A DNA stretch of 64,000 bases, from contig CM018698.1 of the NCBI GenBank assembly GCA_009363875.1, positions 53,474,067 to 53,538,066 on the forward strand, written 5' to 3'. The position numbers and the translations under genes were made by a program. Positions within the stretch are counted from its first letter, which is position 1, and every line of letters starts with the position of its first letter. The notes under the pieces were generated by a model that was given only the letters and a program-made list of their open reading frames with translations, was not told where the DNA came from and searched no databases. Shown piece by piece: positions 35,966 to 48,900 of this stretch. This stretch comes from Mikania micrantha (Eukaryota; Streptophyta; Magnoliopsida; Asterales; Asteraceae).

Positions 35966-35984
35966 TAGTCTCGGGGGGCACCAA
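35966..35984 (-). other. Primer-binding site of the LARD element
   Basis: On the minus strand, TTGGTGCCCCCCGAGACT follows the LTR end ACGTCAACA directly. The TTGG(T/C)GCC start resembles PBSs of Tat/Athila-type gypsy elements. The exact tRNA is not determined. Confidence 0.6.
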
Positions 35985-36160
35985 TGTTGACGTATTCAAA
36001 TCCAGGTTGGGCTTGATTCGGGCTAAGCCATGCCTTGTTATCCCAAGCATGGATCCTGGCTGCAACAACATGGAAGATCTACGTTAGAGGGCCCGAGGGG
36101 ATATCCTCGAGGACACTTCGACGCTCAAGTCAGTAATCTACATGAGATAATAAGATGTAT

Positions 36161-36208
<48 letters not shown>

Positions 36209-36705
36209 TATATAAAAATATGGAATGAAACTTATGAGAGTCATTTGTGGAAGTATAGCATGCATGCATGATGCCTAATGGAGAAGAATGTGCGAGATCC
36301 CTCCTATAGAGAAGACCTCTAAGTCCTCTATTTATACTTAGCTTCATTACCCTGGCTAGGTTGTCTACTTTCCTTTCTCAGCTATTAATCTTCCTTGTGA
36401 AACCACCCTTGGCCTAGGTATCTGCATTGTTACTATTTTCATGCTACAAGTTGACTACTGTAGCTCTTTTGGTTTCCTATGTTCTGCCACAGTCTTAGAC
36501 ATAATGCTCCTTTTAATAGGAAGGGTGCTCATCTTCCTGTCCGTATATTTCTTCCTTTTTTTGGGCTCCTCCTGGATGAGCTTAGAACAACCATGATAGG
36601 ATAAATTCCTTACTGTCCTTAGCACGGCTAAACAACCATTGGCTTTTTGACTTTGGTAGCCTTGTTGTCCATGTTACTGAAACGGGGTTGGGCCTACCTT
36701 CGTCA
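35985..36705 (-). repeat. 5' LTR of the LARD element
   Basis: 721 bp, minus-strand start TGACGAAGG and end ACGTCAACA. Pairs with 15678-16355. Contains a (TA)n tract at about 36163-36201 and a TATA box at 36329-36336. The ORFs across the TA tract are artefacts. Confidence 0.8.
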
Positions 36706-36951
36706 TCAAGTGACATGTAAAATAACAATTTTAAAAAAGTTATCGTCATTTTCGTATGAGATATGTGAGAAATCATAACAGATAATGTTATTCATATTGT
36801 GCATGTATTGGATTTTTTCATGTGTTTGCACACTTGTTGATGATACACACAGAACATAATTTTATCTTGGATTGATTACATCAAAGTTGGATATATGCAT
36901 GAATGATATGTGCCCTTGGAGCAACATATCACACATCTCTAAAATCTATTA

Positions 36952-37666
36952 TCTTTCTATTCTAATAAACAAAAATAAGTTTTGTCTCTCATATTTTCTT
37001 GTCACTTGTCATTTTTCTATAATCTTATTCAATTATCTATCTTTATTATTAATTAAATACATTCTCTCATATTGAATACTTATAATATTAATGAAAAATA
37101 ATATTATTTGTCTTTTTATATGCAAGAAAATAGTTTTTAATAAATTAAAATCAAATATTATCTATATATATATATAAATATTAAAATGCATGTGAAATGA
37201 ATAGTGAAAATATATATAATATTGAATGGTAAATAATAATGCATATTATATATATATATATATATATATATAAATGCATGTGAAATGAATAGTCAAAATA
37301 TATATAATATTGAATAGTAAATAATAATGCATATTAAAATTAATAGTAATATATATGTGTCTAATCCATGTATTAGAGTTTTGAAAATTTAGACTTAGAC
37401 CACCAGAGGTTTTTTTAGCTTTGAAAATTAGTAAACAAAGATGAGATTATTATATTTGAGATATTTGCTTAGAGATTTGAGTTTTTATTAGATTTGAGAA
37501 ATTTGCTTAGAGATTTTGGGTTTTTGTTGGTTTAGGTTTAAGGTTCAGTTCATGATGAAAGATTTGATTTTGCTATGTAACTTATTCTTTTGCAAATGAT
37601 ATTAATACTCGTTCTCAAGAGTGTACTGTGATAACACGCTGCAATGCGCATGAGGAATATACCTAG
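36952..37666 (+). mobile_element. Non-autonomous Helitron-like element
   Basis: Starts TCTTTCTATTCTAATAAAC after a host A and ends ATACCTAG before a host T, with a short GC-rich inverted repeat (CACGCTGCAATGCGCATG) before the end. 715 bp, contains TA repeats and an internal duplication (about 37180-37290), no ORF. Confidence 0.65.
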
Positions 37667-38329
37667 TTTTTATTAAAAAGCAAACTTCCAAAAAAAATTT
37701 ATAAAATATGAAACTTTTTAAAAATCAATTTTTCTAAAAAGTTAGAAAAGTTAGTATTTTTAGAAAATAAAAGTTTAATAAAAATCAATTTTAAAAAATA
37801 AAATAAAATACACTATAAATCATAGTTTTCAAATACTAGTATTTTTATAAACAAATGATGTTTCTTAAAACAAATTGCTTAAACTAATTATGTTCAACCA
37901 AAAGTTATAAAAATGATAGGAAAAATTAAACTTTAGTTATTTATGTTAAATGATATTATCAAATTAAGTTATTGGATTAGATTCAAGTAAAAAGGGTGAG
38001 ATTTGTGAAAAATGTGAGAAGGATTATGGAGATGACAAGTGGCATTTCTCTAATTTTATAAAAAGGGTATTTTGGTCAATGTTTTTAATATTTAAATGAA
38101 TTGTGTTTAATGCTTCAGGTCATTGCGTTTAATGTTTCTATTGTTGTGTTTTCTTTTTTATATCTTGTGTTATTTTGTTAATGTTTTTATGCATTGAATA
38201 TATTGTTCTTATTTATTTTTTATGTTTTATTTATTAAAAGTACATAATTGTGTTATTTCACCATTAAGTTTTTAAAACTCAAAATTTTAAAAAACATAAA
38301 TTGTTTTAATTTTTTGAAAAATTCATTTT
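37667..38329. other. Unassigned AT-rich DNA, possible left arm of a TIR element
   Basis: 37985-38080 (GGGTGAGATTTGTGAAAAATG and the downstream GGGTATTTTGGTCA) resembles the reverse complement of 39075-39190. A roughly 1.2-kb element with long degenerate terminal inverted repeats is possible. Boundaries and TSD not resolved. Confidence 0.3.
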
Positions 38330-38339
38330 CTTCATTGTA

Positions 38340-38765
38340 TTTTATGTTTAGATCAACGTTTAATATATTCATCATTGTGTTTTATCTTCAGAACATTGTG
38401 TAGTATATTCATCATTGTGTCTTACGTTAAGGTCATTGTGTAATATATTCATCATTGTATTTTATATTAAGAACATTGTGTAATATATGCATCATTGTGT
38501 CTTACGTTCAGGTCATTGTGTAATAACCATTATTATATTTACGTTAAGGTCATTGTGTAATAGTCATTATTATGTTTTACGTTAAGGTCATTGTGTAATA
38601 TATGCATCATTGTGTTTTACGTTCATGTCATTGTGTAATATACCCATAGTTATGTTTTACGTTCAGGTTATTGTGTAATATACTCATAGTTGTGTATTAC
38701 GTTCAAGTGGTTGCGTAATATACTCATTATTGTGTTTTACGTTTAGGTCATTGTGTAGGTCATTG
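38340..38765 (+). repeat. Minisatellite, about nine units of 40-48 bp
   Basis: Units share TCATTGTGTAATAT followed by CATCATTGTGTTTTACGTT. Length varies through small deletions. Direct repeats, diverged, with no regular spacer-repeat structure. Confidence 0.85.
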
Positions 38766-38814
38766 TTTCGCCAATATTATCTTTAAAGCTAATCATTTTA
38801 TAAAAAAATAGTTA

Positions 38815-38890
38815 GACACAACATCGAACAAAAAGAAACAATTACAAACAAAAAGACACAATAACAAACAAAAAGACACAACGACGCATT
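38815..38890 (+). repeat. Short tandem repeat (CAAACAAAAAGACACAA)
   Basis: Three to four diverged copies of a roughly 20-bp unit. Confidence 0.7.
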
Positions 38891-39179
38891 ACAAATATAA
38901 AAGGTGGAGGAAAACGTATTTTTTTTATTTTTTATATAACAATACTATACTCATTTTAAAGATAAAAAAATGCTCGTTTTTTTGGTGTAGTTTTTTTAAA
39001 AAAATAATATCGTATATAAAAGTTATGGCCGTTTAAAAAAGTTGGGGGAACATGATAAAAAGTCAACAAAAGTGTCTATGACTAAAATACCCTTGCACTA
39101 ACTTTTTTAATACAATTTTGATCTCAATCATTAAATTATGTATCTAATGGTTCACAATCATTCTCACACTTCTCACTAA

Positions 39180-39515
39180 TCTATCTCTTTTTATTATAAC
39201 CCTACCCTTAAGTTATTTAACTTTAATAATTATATAAATTGTAATTTATTTTCTTGATTTGTAACAATTAGTTTTTAATAGAAAAGTAAATGAATTTGTA
39301 ACATCAATTAGTTCAAGAATATGTATTCTTCCAGAACAAGTAGGTCATGTATTATTTCTTTAGTTATTAAAAATTTTAATTATTAGTTTTTTGCTTAAAA
39401 TACTCATTAATGCGTAATCTACTTAATTTATAACAAATTTTTTATTTTTTAAAATTTTTATTACTAATTATTTAATGTATTATATTTAATCCGTGTAATA
39501 CACGAAGTAATAATC
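39180..39515 (+). mobile_element. Degenerate Helitron-like fragment
   Basis: 3' end hairpin CCGTGTAATACACG at about 39490-39503, then AATAATCAAGT, a likely mutated CTAGT. A possible start, TCTATCTCTTTTTATTATAA, is near 39180. Confidence 0.35.
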
Positions 39516-39592
39516 AAGTAATTAATAAATCAAAATAATTAGAGGACACTTGTCGTAAATTTAGAGCATCATCACACTGTTTTTCCCGCTTC

Positions 39593-40148
39593 TCTCTACT
39601 AATAAATTCATAATCTTATTAAATACTTGTTATATAATTATATATTTTTTATACCTTTTTCCATTAAAAAAAGTTCTTAATATTAAAAAAAATATATTAC
39701 ATAATAATATTAAATACCAATTATATTATATGTACCTTTTATAATTAAAAAGGAATTCTTAATATAATAAAAAATATTTTAATAGTAAAAAGCACACTTT
39801 TTAAAAAATCAAATTATTATAAAATATGAAAATTTTCAAAAAGTTTATAACTCATAATATCTTTTTACAATTTATAGTCATTATAATAAACTATTTATTT
39901 TTTTTCTTTATCAACTTGTTTAATAATAAAAAAGATCCTATTGTTTTGTTAAAAATGACACTTTTTAAAAACAATTTTTTTAAAATGAAATGTTTAGAAA
40001 CCAAACTTTGAAAATGAATTTTTTAAATATAATATTATTTTTTGTAATGCTAATCATATTTTAAAACAAAAAATCATTTACAATTTTTAAATTTATATTA
40101 TTGAATACTTATTAATTTTTATTCAACACGTGTAATACAATAACCTAG
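39593..40148 (+). mobile_element. Helitron-like element
   Basis: End ACACGTGTAATACAATAACCTAG with host T at 40149. Candidate start TCTCTACTAATAAATTC at 39593, lacking the host A. The small ORF at 39826-40011 is AT-biased and not supported. Confidence 0.45.
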
Positions 40149-41631
40149 TAGTTTAATATATACAATAAATTTAAGAAAATAACTAAATCTGTGATTTTCT
40201 CTATATTACATGTTCTTACGGATATATTTAATTAACGTATTTTATGATGCATATTGTATATTGATTATATATATAATCTATAAAAGTTTTTTTATAATAT
40301 TCTTTAAAATTTTTGATACCAAGCAAAATGTATATCTATAATCAAGATTCAAGATACAGTTAGACCTGGCCCATGCTTAGTTTTTTTCTTAAGTTGATCC
40401 ATTAATTAATTTGAACGTGGTATTTTGATCCATTTGCAGCCGAACCAACGTGGCCCAATTACCTTTTTGGTCTGGAGCAACCTGAGCCCAACCTGCCAAG
40501 ACCAACCCAACATTGATTTGAGTTTGTCAATTTCTTGGTTTCTGTAAGGCTATGAGGCTCTCAATCGGTCCAGTCCATTCAGTCCAATTTAAGGTTTTCA
40601 ATGTTATTATTTTCATGCATTTGATTAGGTATTGGTTTTGCCTCGGATTTGTCACGGGTTTTAAACCGTGCAAAGGTGCAATTCAGTTTGGAGTAGTTTA
40701 AGTTGAGACATTAGATACATTTGCCATTAAAGGAAAAAAATACAACAGTAACAATCCTACATTCATTTTTAAAACATGAAAAGAGGTGAAGTAGGTATCC
40801 CACGTTAAAAGTGTTTTGTGATAAACATGCATTCGGATTCGTGAGTTAAAAGTAGATTATTTGTTCATAAAAGTTTATTTATTTATTATTTTTACAACAA
40901 TGAACCGGAGGTGTCTAGAGGCCTCTCTACTAGCAATTTTTAGTCATCGTACTTGGCAATAAATCTATTAATAATACGATTTACTGATTTTTTTCGTTTT
41001 TCTTAAACGATTTAAATAGTTTTTTTAAGTAGTTAGCTGGAACATTTAAGCGACAATCAAAAATTTGAAAGGTAACCTGTAAATATCATGGATCAAATAC
41101 CAAACTGATAAGAACTGGTCATTTTTTGATTAACTATAAATATATAAAGATGGCAAAAAAAAAAACATTGGTTATATTTTAATATTAACTAGGTTTTACC
41201 TTATGTCGCTAGAAATTTCACATCAATTTCAAATATCAAAATATAAATATAAAATGACACAACAACTCTCAAGTAGTGTACGTGATCTAACGTGACACAA
41301 ATATTTAATGGGGCTACCAACAAATACCGTAAATTGAAAAAAACGAACATAAAGGATGATCGATTGCTATTACTTTTAAACATTAAGAATGTTCAATGAA
41401 ATTTCATCTCAATCTAAAGAAATTTTCCTGTAATTTTGTCTTTAGTTTATTTCATAGACATAGCATCTAATTAATAAGCATATAGTTTTGCAAAATTATA
41501 AAATCAAAATTCAAATATTCAAATATTCAAATTTTTAGACAAAATGCAAAACACTTTTTTTCAAGGCAACTTTTTAACGAGACTTAAAATCTCACTCTTT
41601 GAAGGAAGACCTTTCTCCCACCAATTGCGTA
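40149..41631. other. Unassigned AT-rich DNA
   Basis: No ORF of quality. AACTAGGTTTTACCTTATGT at about 41188 looks like a minus-strand Helitron 3' end, but no matching start was found. Confidence 0.35.
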
Positions 41632-41908
41632 TCTTTCTAAAGTAATAAAGTAGTATATTTATGAGACACTTGTCAATTTTTTAGCATAATAAAATTTTCA
41701 TTTTCCTACCTATTACTTCAACCAAAACTAATTTTTACATGAATTTTTTTATTTCCAAGTAGACATCTCTTATTTTACGTTTTCAATAGATTAAACGCAA
41801 GCCATAATTCTTGTATTAGATTGTTTTTCACTTGTATGATTTTTTTTAAAAGAATACCTCATTAATGATTGTATATACATTTAAAAATTTCACGAGTTGC
41901 TAGGCTAG
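41632..41908 (+). mobile_element. Short Helitron-like element (277 bp)
   Basis: Starts TCTTTCTAAAGTAATAAAG after host A; ends GGCTAG before host T. The start matches the family consensus seen at 36952 and 63776. The 3' hairpin is weak. Confidence 0.5.
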
Positions 41909-42682
41909 TTATTAAATATAAAAATTTATCTTTCTCCTTTTCTCCTTGTTGGTTTTTAAAACTTTTTTAATTTCAATTACTTTATTTATTGAAGTTACCG
42001 TTTCTATAAATCTACAAAATTATTTGTTTATAATAAATATAAGAAAATATTTAATTATATTAAATTAGTATTTTCTTAACTTTATTCATATAATTTTATT
42101 TTAATTATTCTAACATAAAATCAGACTATAATTCAGATAAGTTTTGTCACATTTTAGACCAATTATACATATATTTTCCCCTTAGAAAGCAAAGAAAATA
42201 TAAATAGTAGTGGCATGTGATTATGTGGATTGATATTGACTATTAATTTGAAATAAGTAATGCAATGTGTAGATGCATTTCGTTGACCCTTGCCTTGTAA
42301 AAGTCTATGACTTTGCCAACAATAGAAATAAACTTTTCTAATGCTCTAATTATAATCATGTATTATTTGTTAAATAATATAAAGAAAAAGATATAAAGTT
42401 TAATATCTTTAGAGATATCAGGGTTCACTGATGGCTTTTGAGGTGATTTTCCTTCTAAATTAGTAAGATATAAGTATGTACAATCTTGTTTTAGTATATA
42501 TGTAAGCCAATTGACTCTTACTATTTAAAAAAATAAAAAAAAATTAAAGAAATCAATTATACGACAACCAAATTTTCACCCTAATTTGGTCGATGGTAAT
42601 CTTTTTGTAAGATTAACATCAATTCTACAGTATTTCTCTTTTTTTTTTGTTTGCATAGCACTGCTCCTATACTATAATTTTA
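41909..42682. other. Unassigned AT-rich DNA
   Basis: Nothing recognised. Homopolymer runs at about 42528-42545 and 42640-42650. Confidence 0.4.
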
Positions 42683-42788
42683 TAATGGTAATGTTAAATA
42701 GCACAACGATTTATATTGTTTAAAATCAATTAAAGTTGTTCATGTAAAAAAAAAAATGCTTTCACTACATATTCAAAAGCAGTAATTT

Positions 42789-43063
42789 GAGTAAATTACG
42801 GTTTTGGTATTTTGCTTTAAGTGTTTTAACTATTTCAACCTAAAATAAAATCTTTTATCACTGTAGCCCTTATGTATAAACAACTAACGGTTTTGTCCTC
42901 CAAACTTAACTATTATAACGGTTTTGGCCCTCAAACCTAACTATGATTGGGGGCCAAAAACGTTAGTTCTTTAAATCACAGGAGCTGTATTGATAAAAGA
43001 TTTTATTTTAGGTTGAAATAATTAAAACATTTAAATCACAGGGGCTAAAACACTAATTTACTC
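42789..43063. mobile_element. Foldback/MITE-like element with ~115-bp inverted arms
   Basis: Arms GAGTAAATTA...TAATTTACTC. The left arm (to about 42902) and right arm (from about 42950) are near reverse complements over more than 110 bp. Flanking AGTAATTT on both sides (42781-42788, 43065-43072) suggests an 8-9 bp TSD, as in hAT or Mutator-type elements. Confidence 0.75.
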
Positions 43064-43233
43064 TAGTAATTTTTCATTAATTCTCTATGCATGCAATGTT
43101 TTACTTACTCTTAGTTGTTAAAGGCAGCAAAGACCGAGATTTGAACTTATTTTTCATTGACTTTTTGACATTGATTAAGGCACACTAAAACTTGTTTAAC
43201 CATAACACGGATTGTTTAACCTATTTAACTAAA

Positions 43234-43459
43234 GAGACAGTGTCTCAATAGTACCCTAGAATTTTTTCAAATGGGAGGTATTGAGTTCAAATCGCTCCTG
43301 CAGCGAAAAAGGGGTCTGAGTAGGGTCAGGGGTTTTCCCATTAGGGTTTTCTCCTGGGGTGGTTGTGGTAGTTCATGGGAGATCCAGGTAACTAGACCTT
43401 GGTGATATGGCCTGAAAACAGTAGGTTCACAAGATTGAGACATTCGCCATTTAAAAAAA
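43234..43459 (+). mobile_element. SINE-like retroposon, family B
   Basis: 226 bp from GAGACAGTGTCTCAATAG to an A-rich end. Flanked by AACTAAA at 43227-43233 and 43460-43466. GAGTTCAAATC at about 43283 resembles a pol III B box. Copy B of the duplication has an empty site here, supporting insertion after duplication. Confidence 0.6.
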
Positions 43460-44809
43460 AACTAAACTAAATTAGCTAGTCACCTTCTTAATGAGTTCTA
43501 AACAAATTGATGGGTTATCAACAAGTTGTGAACGAATTAAATGAATCATAAATGAGTTGATCGAGGTGATGTAAATTGATTGTAAATAAGTTAAACATGT
43601 TCTTAACATTAGCAAGTTGACATTATAATATTATTATTTTTTTTTAATTTTGACATGTTTTATGAAACATGAGCCAATTCAAACACCTAGTTATTAAAGA
43701 ATTAGACACGAGGAACTAAAAATCCAATTAGCCATTATCGTGTGAATTTAACCATACAAATTGTGCTACTCATCTCGCTAAATATTTAACTATATTTTCA
43801 CTAGTGTTTGAAATTATTTATAACCAGTAATAAATCATATAACTTATTATAATTTGAAATTAGTGTTTTATATTAATTTTGAGAAAATGAGTGGTTGAGT
43901 TTTTTTAAAGGTTATTTTTGACATTGTAAACTAAACATAATTATTTAAAAAAAAACGTATCTCCTAATTTTAGAACATTTATAACTTTTCCACGTATTGT
44001 TATTTTTCTATAAAAATTACATTATTAAACTCATCTCATATATATCTTTAATTCAAATATTTTATTGTTGAAAATTTTAAAAGTGTTCTTAACTATACTC
44101 ATGTAAACAAGCTATAATATTAAATACAATATATTACATTGATGTAATTACAACTCATAACGTAATAAAAGTATTTTCTCTTATTTTTAAAACTTTCATA
44201 ATTTTGTATATGCGTTGTTATTTTCTTTAATAAAAAATATATTGTTAAACTCATCGTAATTTTATATTTAATTCAACAATAGTCTCATTAAAGTTTTTCA
44301 AAATATTTTTAATTACACTAATGTAGCGTTAAAATTTTAAGCTTTCATTATTTTTCAAAACGTTTTTTCCTCCCACTTTTAAAAAGTTCCATTTAAAAAA
44401 CAATTATATTTAATAATCATTAGAAGAATTTTATACAAATGTTATTTTCTATAAGAATTGCGTAACTAAATATAGATCGTTACATTGGTGTAATTACAAC
44501 TTCTTATGTAATTTGTGACTTGTATTTATGCTATTACATTAGTATAATTTATATTGATGTTATAAATGTTACATTGATCACACATCTACTTTATATTCAT
44601 GTAAATTTAATTAATGATCTAATTTTTATAAAAAAACAACATTTTAATTTATATTCAAGAGATGAGGGAGAATTCTTTTTAAACATTGTTATTTGTTTTG
44701 ATAAGGAGGAATATTAGTGTAGCAATAATATTATTTATTACACTGATGTAATTACGAATGTTTTGGACAAAATATTGATGTAATTACAATAATATTATTC
44801 ATTATAATG

Positions 44810-45032
44810 GTAATGTTAAATAGCACAATGATTTATCTTTGCTTAAAATCAATTAAAGTTGTTCATGTACAAATATGCTTTCACAATTTATTCAAAAGCA
44901 GTAATTTGAGTAAATTGTGGTTTTGTCTCGTATGATTTAAGTGTTTTAACTATTTCAAGCTAAAATAAAATATTCAATCAACGTAGCCCCTATGATTTAA
45001 ACAACTAACGGTTTTGCCCTCCAAACTTAACT
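44810..45032 (+). repeat. Tandem duplication, copy B, left piece
   Basis: Same start as copy A. Interrupted by the copia element at TAACT (45028-45032), in the spacer of its foldback element. Confidence 0.85.
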
Positions 45033-45892
45033 TGTTGGATCGGGTTGCTTAATCTAAACAACACTTCACAAGTATTTCTTATACAATCTAACAGATGCGG
45101 AATGTTCTGTTAGACTAATCTCACAAGCACTCAAAATGACAAAGTAATAAGCCTTGAACACTAATAGGAACACAAGAGTAATTTCAAGCTCAAGGATATA
45201 TTTCTCTCAAACTAAGAAGCGTACAAGCACAAGCACACATGGTGAGTTTACAATGGGAGGTTATATAGCCGAGGCTACAACCGTATACACTTAGGAATAC
45301 AAGTTGGGTATACTAGACAAGTACATAAAGTAAAGCTTATTCTAGTATGTTGAGTGTCTTAACAGGCTAAGACACTCAGTCATAATCATTATACAAATAG
45401 ACATTGACTTTAACAAAGACTACTAAATACAAAAGACATTTAATGTTGATGATTTTTAAGGCTTCAGATGATCTTTTGCATTTAATGCAGCATGGGAGAA
45501 GTAAGGTAACTGATCTGACTCATTACATGTTGTCTCTATCTGTCATCAGACCAGCATGTCTTGTGTCAGTACCTTTTGTACTTTGAAAGTGTTCAGCTAC
45601 AGTCTTTGATGAAGGAATCTCTTCGGAAGTCATTGTCTTCCTGAGGAAGTTGCTGAGAAGAGACTTCAGAAGCATTTGATATTCGGAAGCTCTGAACTTC
45701 TGAAATCTTCTAAGTGTGGATCTTCCGAGGCAATAGTCTTGTACAACCTTTGGCAGGATTAAGTTATCCTTCGGAAGCAATGTTGCTTCCGAGGAGTAAC
45801 TTCTTCCTTCCGAAGGATGTTATTCTTTGCGGCATTTTGTACTTGGACAAAATAGGAGGTTTGGTGAGCATCAGCCTTTATTAGTCTTTACA
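45033..45892 (-). repeat. Copia 3' LTR (860 bp)
   Basis: Plus-strand ends TGTTGGATC...CTTTACA. Contains many TTC(C/T/G)GAAG words. The small ORFs inside (45404-45586, 45523-45780) recur in the other LTR and are not taken as genes. Confidence 0.93.
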
Positions 45893-45907
45893 GTCTCCCC
45901 CTAGGCT
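45893..45907 (-). other. Copia polypurine tract
   Basis: Minus strand CCTAGGGGGAGAC immediately before the 3' LTR start TGTAAAGAC. Confidence 0.85.
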
Positions 45908-45923
45908 GATGCTACCAAAACTT

Positions 45924-48900
45924 CTAGGGAAGAAACCTTGGCTTCCATGTACCCCTAAGTACTTGTGCCCTTTTTCTTATCCACCTGACCCCTGTCCTTC
46001 CATCTGCTCCATTATCAGGATTGTTGAGAGGGAGTTTATCTAAATCAAGGACATAGGGTTTGGCCAACACCATCAGCTGCACAAGATTCACCAACTTTAT
46101 TTCTCCATTGTAGTTGGTGAGTATGAATGTATTTTCTTGTGCATTGAAGCTCCAATTTACTAAAGGGATATATGAATGCTCATGCATTAGTCTACGGATA
46201 TCCCTTATATCTTCTCTGGATTGTGTTGTTTCTGGAGCTGCTTCTGGTGTGACTTCAGGTACTGAGATTATTGCTTCAGACTCAGAGTCAGAGGAGATAG
46301 CAGATGTTCTTCTTTTCCTTCTGGCCATTCGCTTTCTTCTTCCTGGTCTTGGTTTGTCTTGAGCAGTGGCCTGACTCTTCAGAACTCTGGTCTGTTGGGC
46401 TTCCACAGTTGATTCTACTGCTGCACCTGTTGTTGCAGTAGGCTGTGACCCAGTATCCTCAGCACTTGAGGGTTTTGTTCTCCTCTCATCATCCTGTGAA
46501 AGTCTCTCAGGATCAGGGTTTGATGTTGATTGTTTCCTTTTAGTTTGCTGATCCTTTTTGATCTTGATCACTGAAGAGATTGGCATGTTATCCATTGATG
46601 GACTTGATGGAGGAGATATTTGTTCTTCCTTAGGGTTTAGGGGGAACATATTGGGAAACATGGCTTTGGTAGATTCCCCACACATAACTTCTTCTCCCTC
46701 TCTGATTCCTGCACCAGAGAGGGGAAATTCTATTCTTGCTCCTCCCCCTAAACCTAAGCCTCTTATTAGGCTTTCCTTTCTTGCCCTTATCTGTTCAATT
46801 GAAGGTAACTCACCTCTGGCAACTTTGGCTTTTATGTCTCTGATATGCATATCCATGGTTGAGTTCTTCATTAGGCCTAGCTGCCGAGCATGGAATCCAT
46901 ACTCCAGAAGAAAAGCTTTGCACGTGTCTCTGTAAGCCTTGTTCTTCTGAGTCTTTGTTGTAGCAATCTGGACTTTGGATGCAGCAGCTTCCTGTTCCTG
47001 CTGCTGCATTTTGTCCAGCTCGGCAGCCATTCTAGGTACCGACCAGTTAAAGACTTCATCAAAGTCATACCCTCTCTCTTCGAGCAAAGCGGAGAGTCTA
47101 GCTCGCTCTTCATCTAGAGAGGTATTTGGTCGGCCCTTAATCATCTTTGGTCTTCTCTCCTCTAGTTGTGCTTCCTCCTCTGGGGTTAGCTTCCTTTTTC
47201 CTTTGTCATCAACTGTTACATTTATCCCAGAGGAGATTACTCCTGTAGCCTCACCAATTGGTTCATCGGCAGATAGCTCTTCTGTGGAGGAGTCATCAAT
47301 AATGACTGGGCCTTTGGAAACAGCTGCAGCTTCGGAGTTAACCTCAGCATTCACTGTCTCCTCCAGTTGACCAATCACCTTGGATGATTCCTTATTAGTT
47401 TCCACAAAGGGCTCAGGAGAGGAGGAGAGATCTTCAGCAGCTTCTGTCCCAGAAGGGGACACAGCATCAGCAACTTCTGTCCCAGAAGGGGACACAGGTT
47501 CCATGGATATTGGTTCTTTGGGTATGGATTCTTCCATGGCAACCTGAGCTGCAGTCTCAGAAGGAGACTTAATCCCAGTAGGGGACTGAGGTTCCAAAGA
47601 GACATTTGATGTTTGCTGTTCAGTCTCTTTGGCAACCTCCCTTGTATCCTCAGAAGAAGAAGAAGAGGAAGTAGAAGAAGAATCTTGAAAATAAGTACCC
47701 AAGAAGTCATCCCATTCAGCAGTCAAAGTGACTATGGACGGAGTAACTTCCTGTGCACCCTCCTCTTCTCTTGCTTCTGATCCTGACCCTGCAGTTGGTA
47801 CATTCTCCCCCGTTTTGGTAGCATCAGGGGAGGTGAAAGTGGTAGTAGCAGGATCAGGGTGAAAGGGATGTAGAGTGACAGGGGGACGCCTCCTGAGGTC
47901 CAGAATAGTGGCATCTTTGGTCTGGACTTCAAGCCGCAGGGTAGTCACCTCAGCTTCTAAATGGGCTACCCTGGCTTGGAGGGAAGTTATTGTAGCCGTC
48001 AATTCCTGTGTGGTTGTGCCCTCTTCTACCGGAGTAGAGTCATGGGGCGATGGAGTACTGAGCCGAGCTCCTGCACCTCCACCACCAGATGTGGTTTCTT
48101 GGCACCCTGGATTCCCTTCATTGAGAAGAACTTCAAAGAAGTCCGCCCCAACATAGGTTGCCGCAGGTGAGGTCCTAGTGCCTGTACCACTGTCCTGTGG
48201 ATCTTGGTTAAGATCAACAGTAGTGGCAGCCTCACCGGCATTGACCCCTTCAAAACTACTGGGGCCAACCTCTGATATGATAGGCTCTGGGTCAGGAAAC
48301 CTTGCCTGTAACTGTGTCACCACTCTCATTAAAGTTTGGGTAGTGGGAGAGAGTGGTTCCTCCACAGGTACGACAGAAGTTCCAAGAGCCGGGGTAATGG
48401 TATGGGAGGGGGGCATATCTGGGTGATAAGAACCTGGAGACCTGGGAGACAGTCTCTGATCTAAGGGAGTAGCTTCATGAGAAGCAGACTCAACTATGGA
48501 TGTATCCCTTTGTATATTCTCAGTTATGTGTTGTGACATAAGCTGAGGGCTTGCAGGCTGGTTAAGGGCAGCCACAGGTTCCAAAGGAAGAACCTGTGGA
48601 CAAACAAGGGGTGTGGCTTTCACCTTAGGTAGAACTGTGCCCTGAGCAGTTCTTTTAACCTTTTTCATTTTGGGTTCAGAAGAAGGAGCCTGAACAACTG
48701 TAGAGAGTTGCACAGGGTTTCGTTTGCGTTTGTAAGTGATTTTGATGGGGTGAGGAACAGAAGTGGAAGGTGTGGGTTCAGCATCTGTGGGTTTAACAGA
48801 GCTGTCACCTTCTGAAGTATGGGAAACCATAGTGGGAAGAAGGGGAGTGAAGTTCCCAGAGAACTGAGCACTCTTTTTCTTTAGCTGCACAAAAACCTTG

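Larger units (their letters stand above)
15678..36705 (-). mobile_element. Old non-coding LTR element (LARD-type), nested with later insertions
   Basis: The LTRs at 15678-16355 and 35985-36705 are clearly related but diverged. On the minus strand, the right LTR (5') is followed at once by a primer-binding-site-like TTGGTGCCCCCCGAGACT, and the left LTR (3') is preceded by a polypurine tract (ACTGGGGGCAGA). They are therefore the two ends of one element. Removing the later insertions (16901-20907 and 24666-35247) leaves about 5 kb of interior with no credible ORF. That fits a large non-autonomous element moved by another element's proteins. A TSD is not clear (acgag on the left, tcaag on the right), as expected if old. 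LTR start and end pairs TG...CA are visible. Confidence 0.75.
42683..44772 (+). repeat. Tandem duplication, copy A (~2.1 kb)
   Basis: Matches 44810-45032 plus 57177-58873 along its length, starting at TATAATGGTAATGTTAAATAG and ending near GAATGTTTTGGACAAA. Copy A carries an extra 226-bp insertion (43234-43459). No coding content. Confidence 0.85.

Noticed and set aside
36030..36347. ORFs on both strands with Ile/Tyr runs
   Set aside because: They cross a (TA)n tract inside the LARD LTR; repeat artefact.
38340..38765. CRISPR-like regular repeats
   Set aside because: Units are diverged direct tandem repeats without unique spacers, in a plant genome.
45404..45780. Small ORFs in the copia LTR (repeated at 56683-57059)
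   Set aside because: Identical in both LTRs only because the LTRs are near-identical; on opposite strands and overlapping; no motif.
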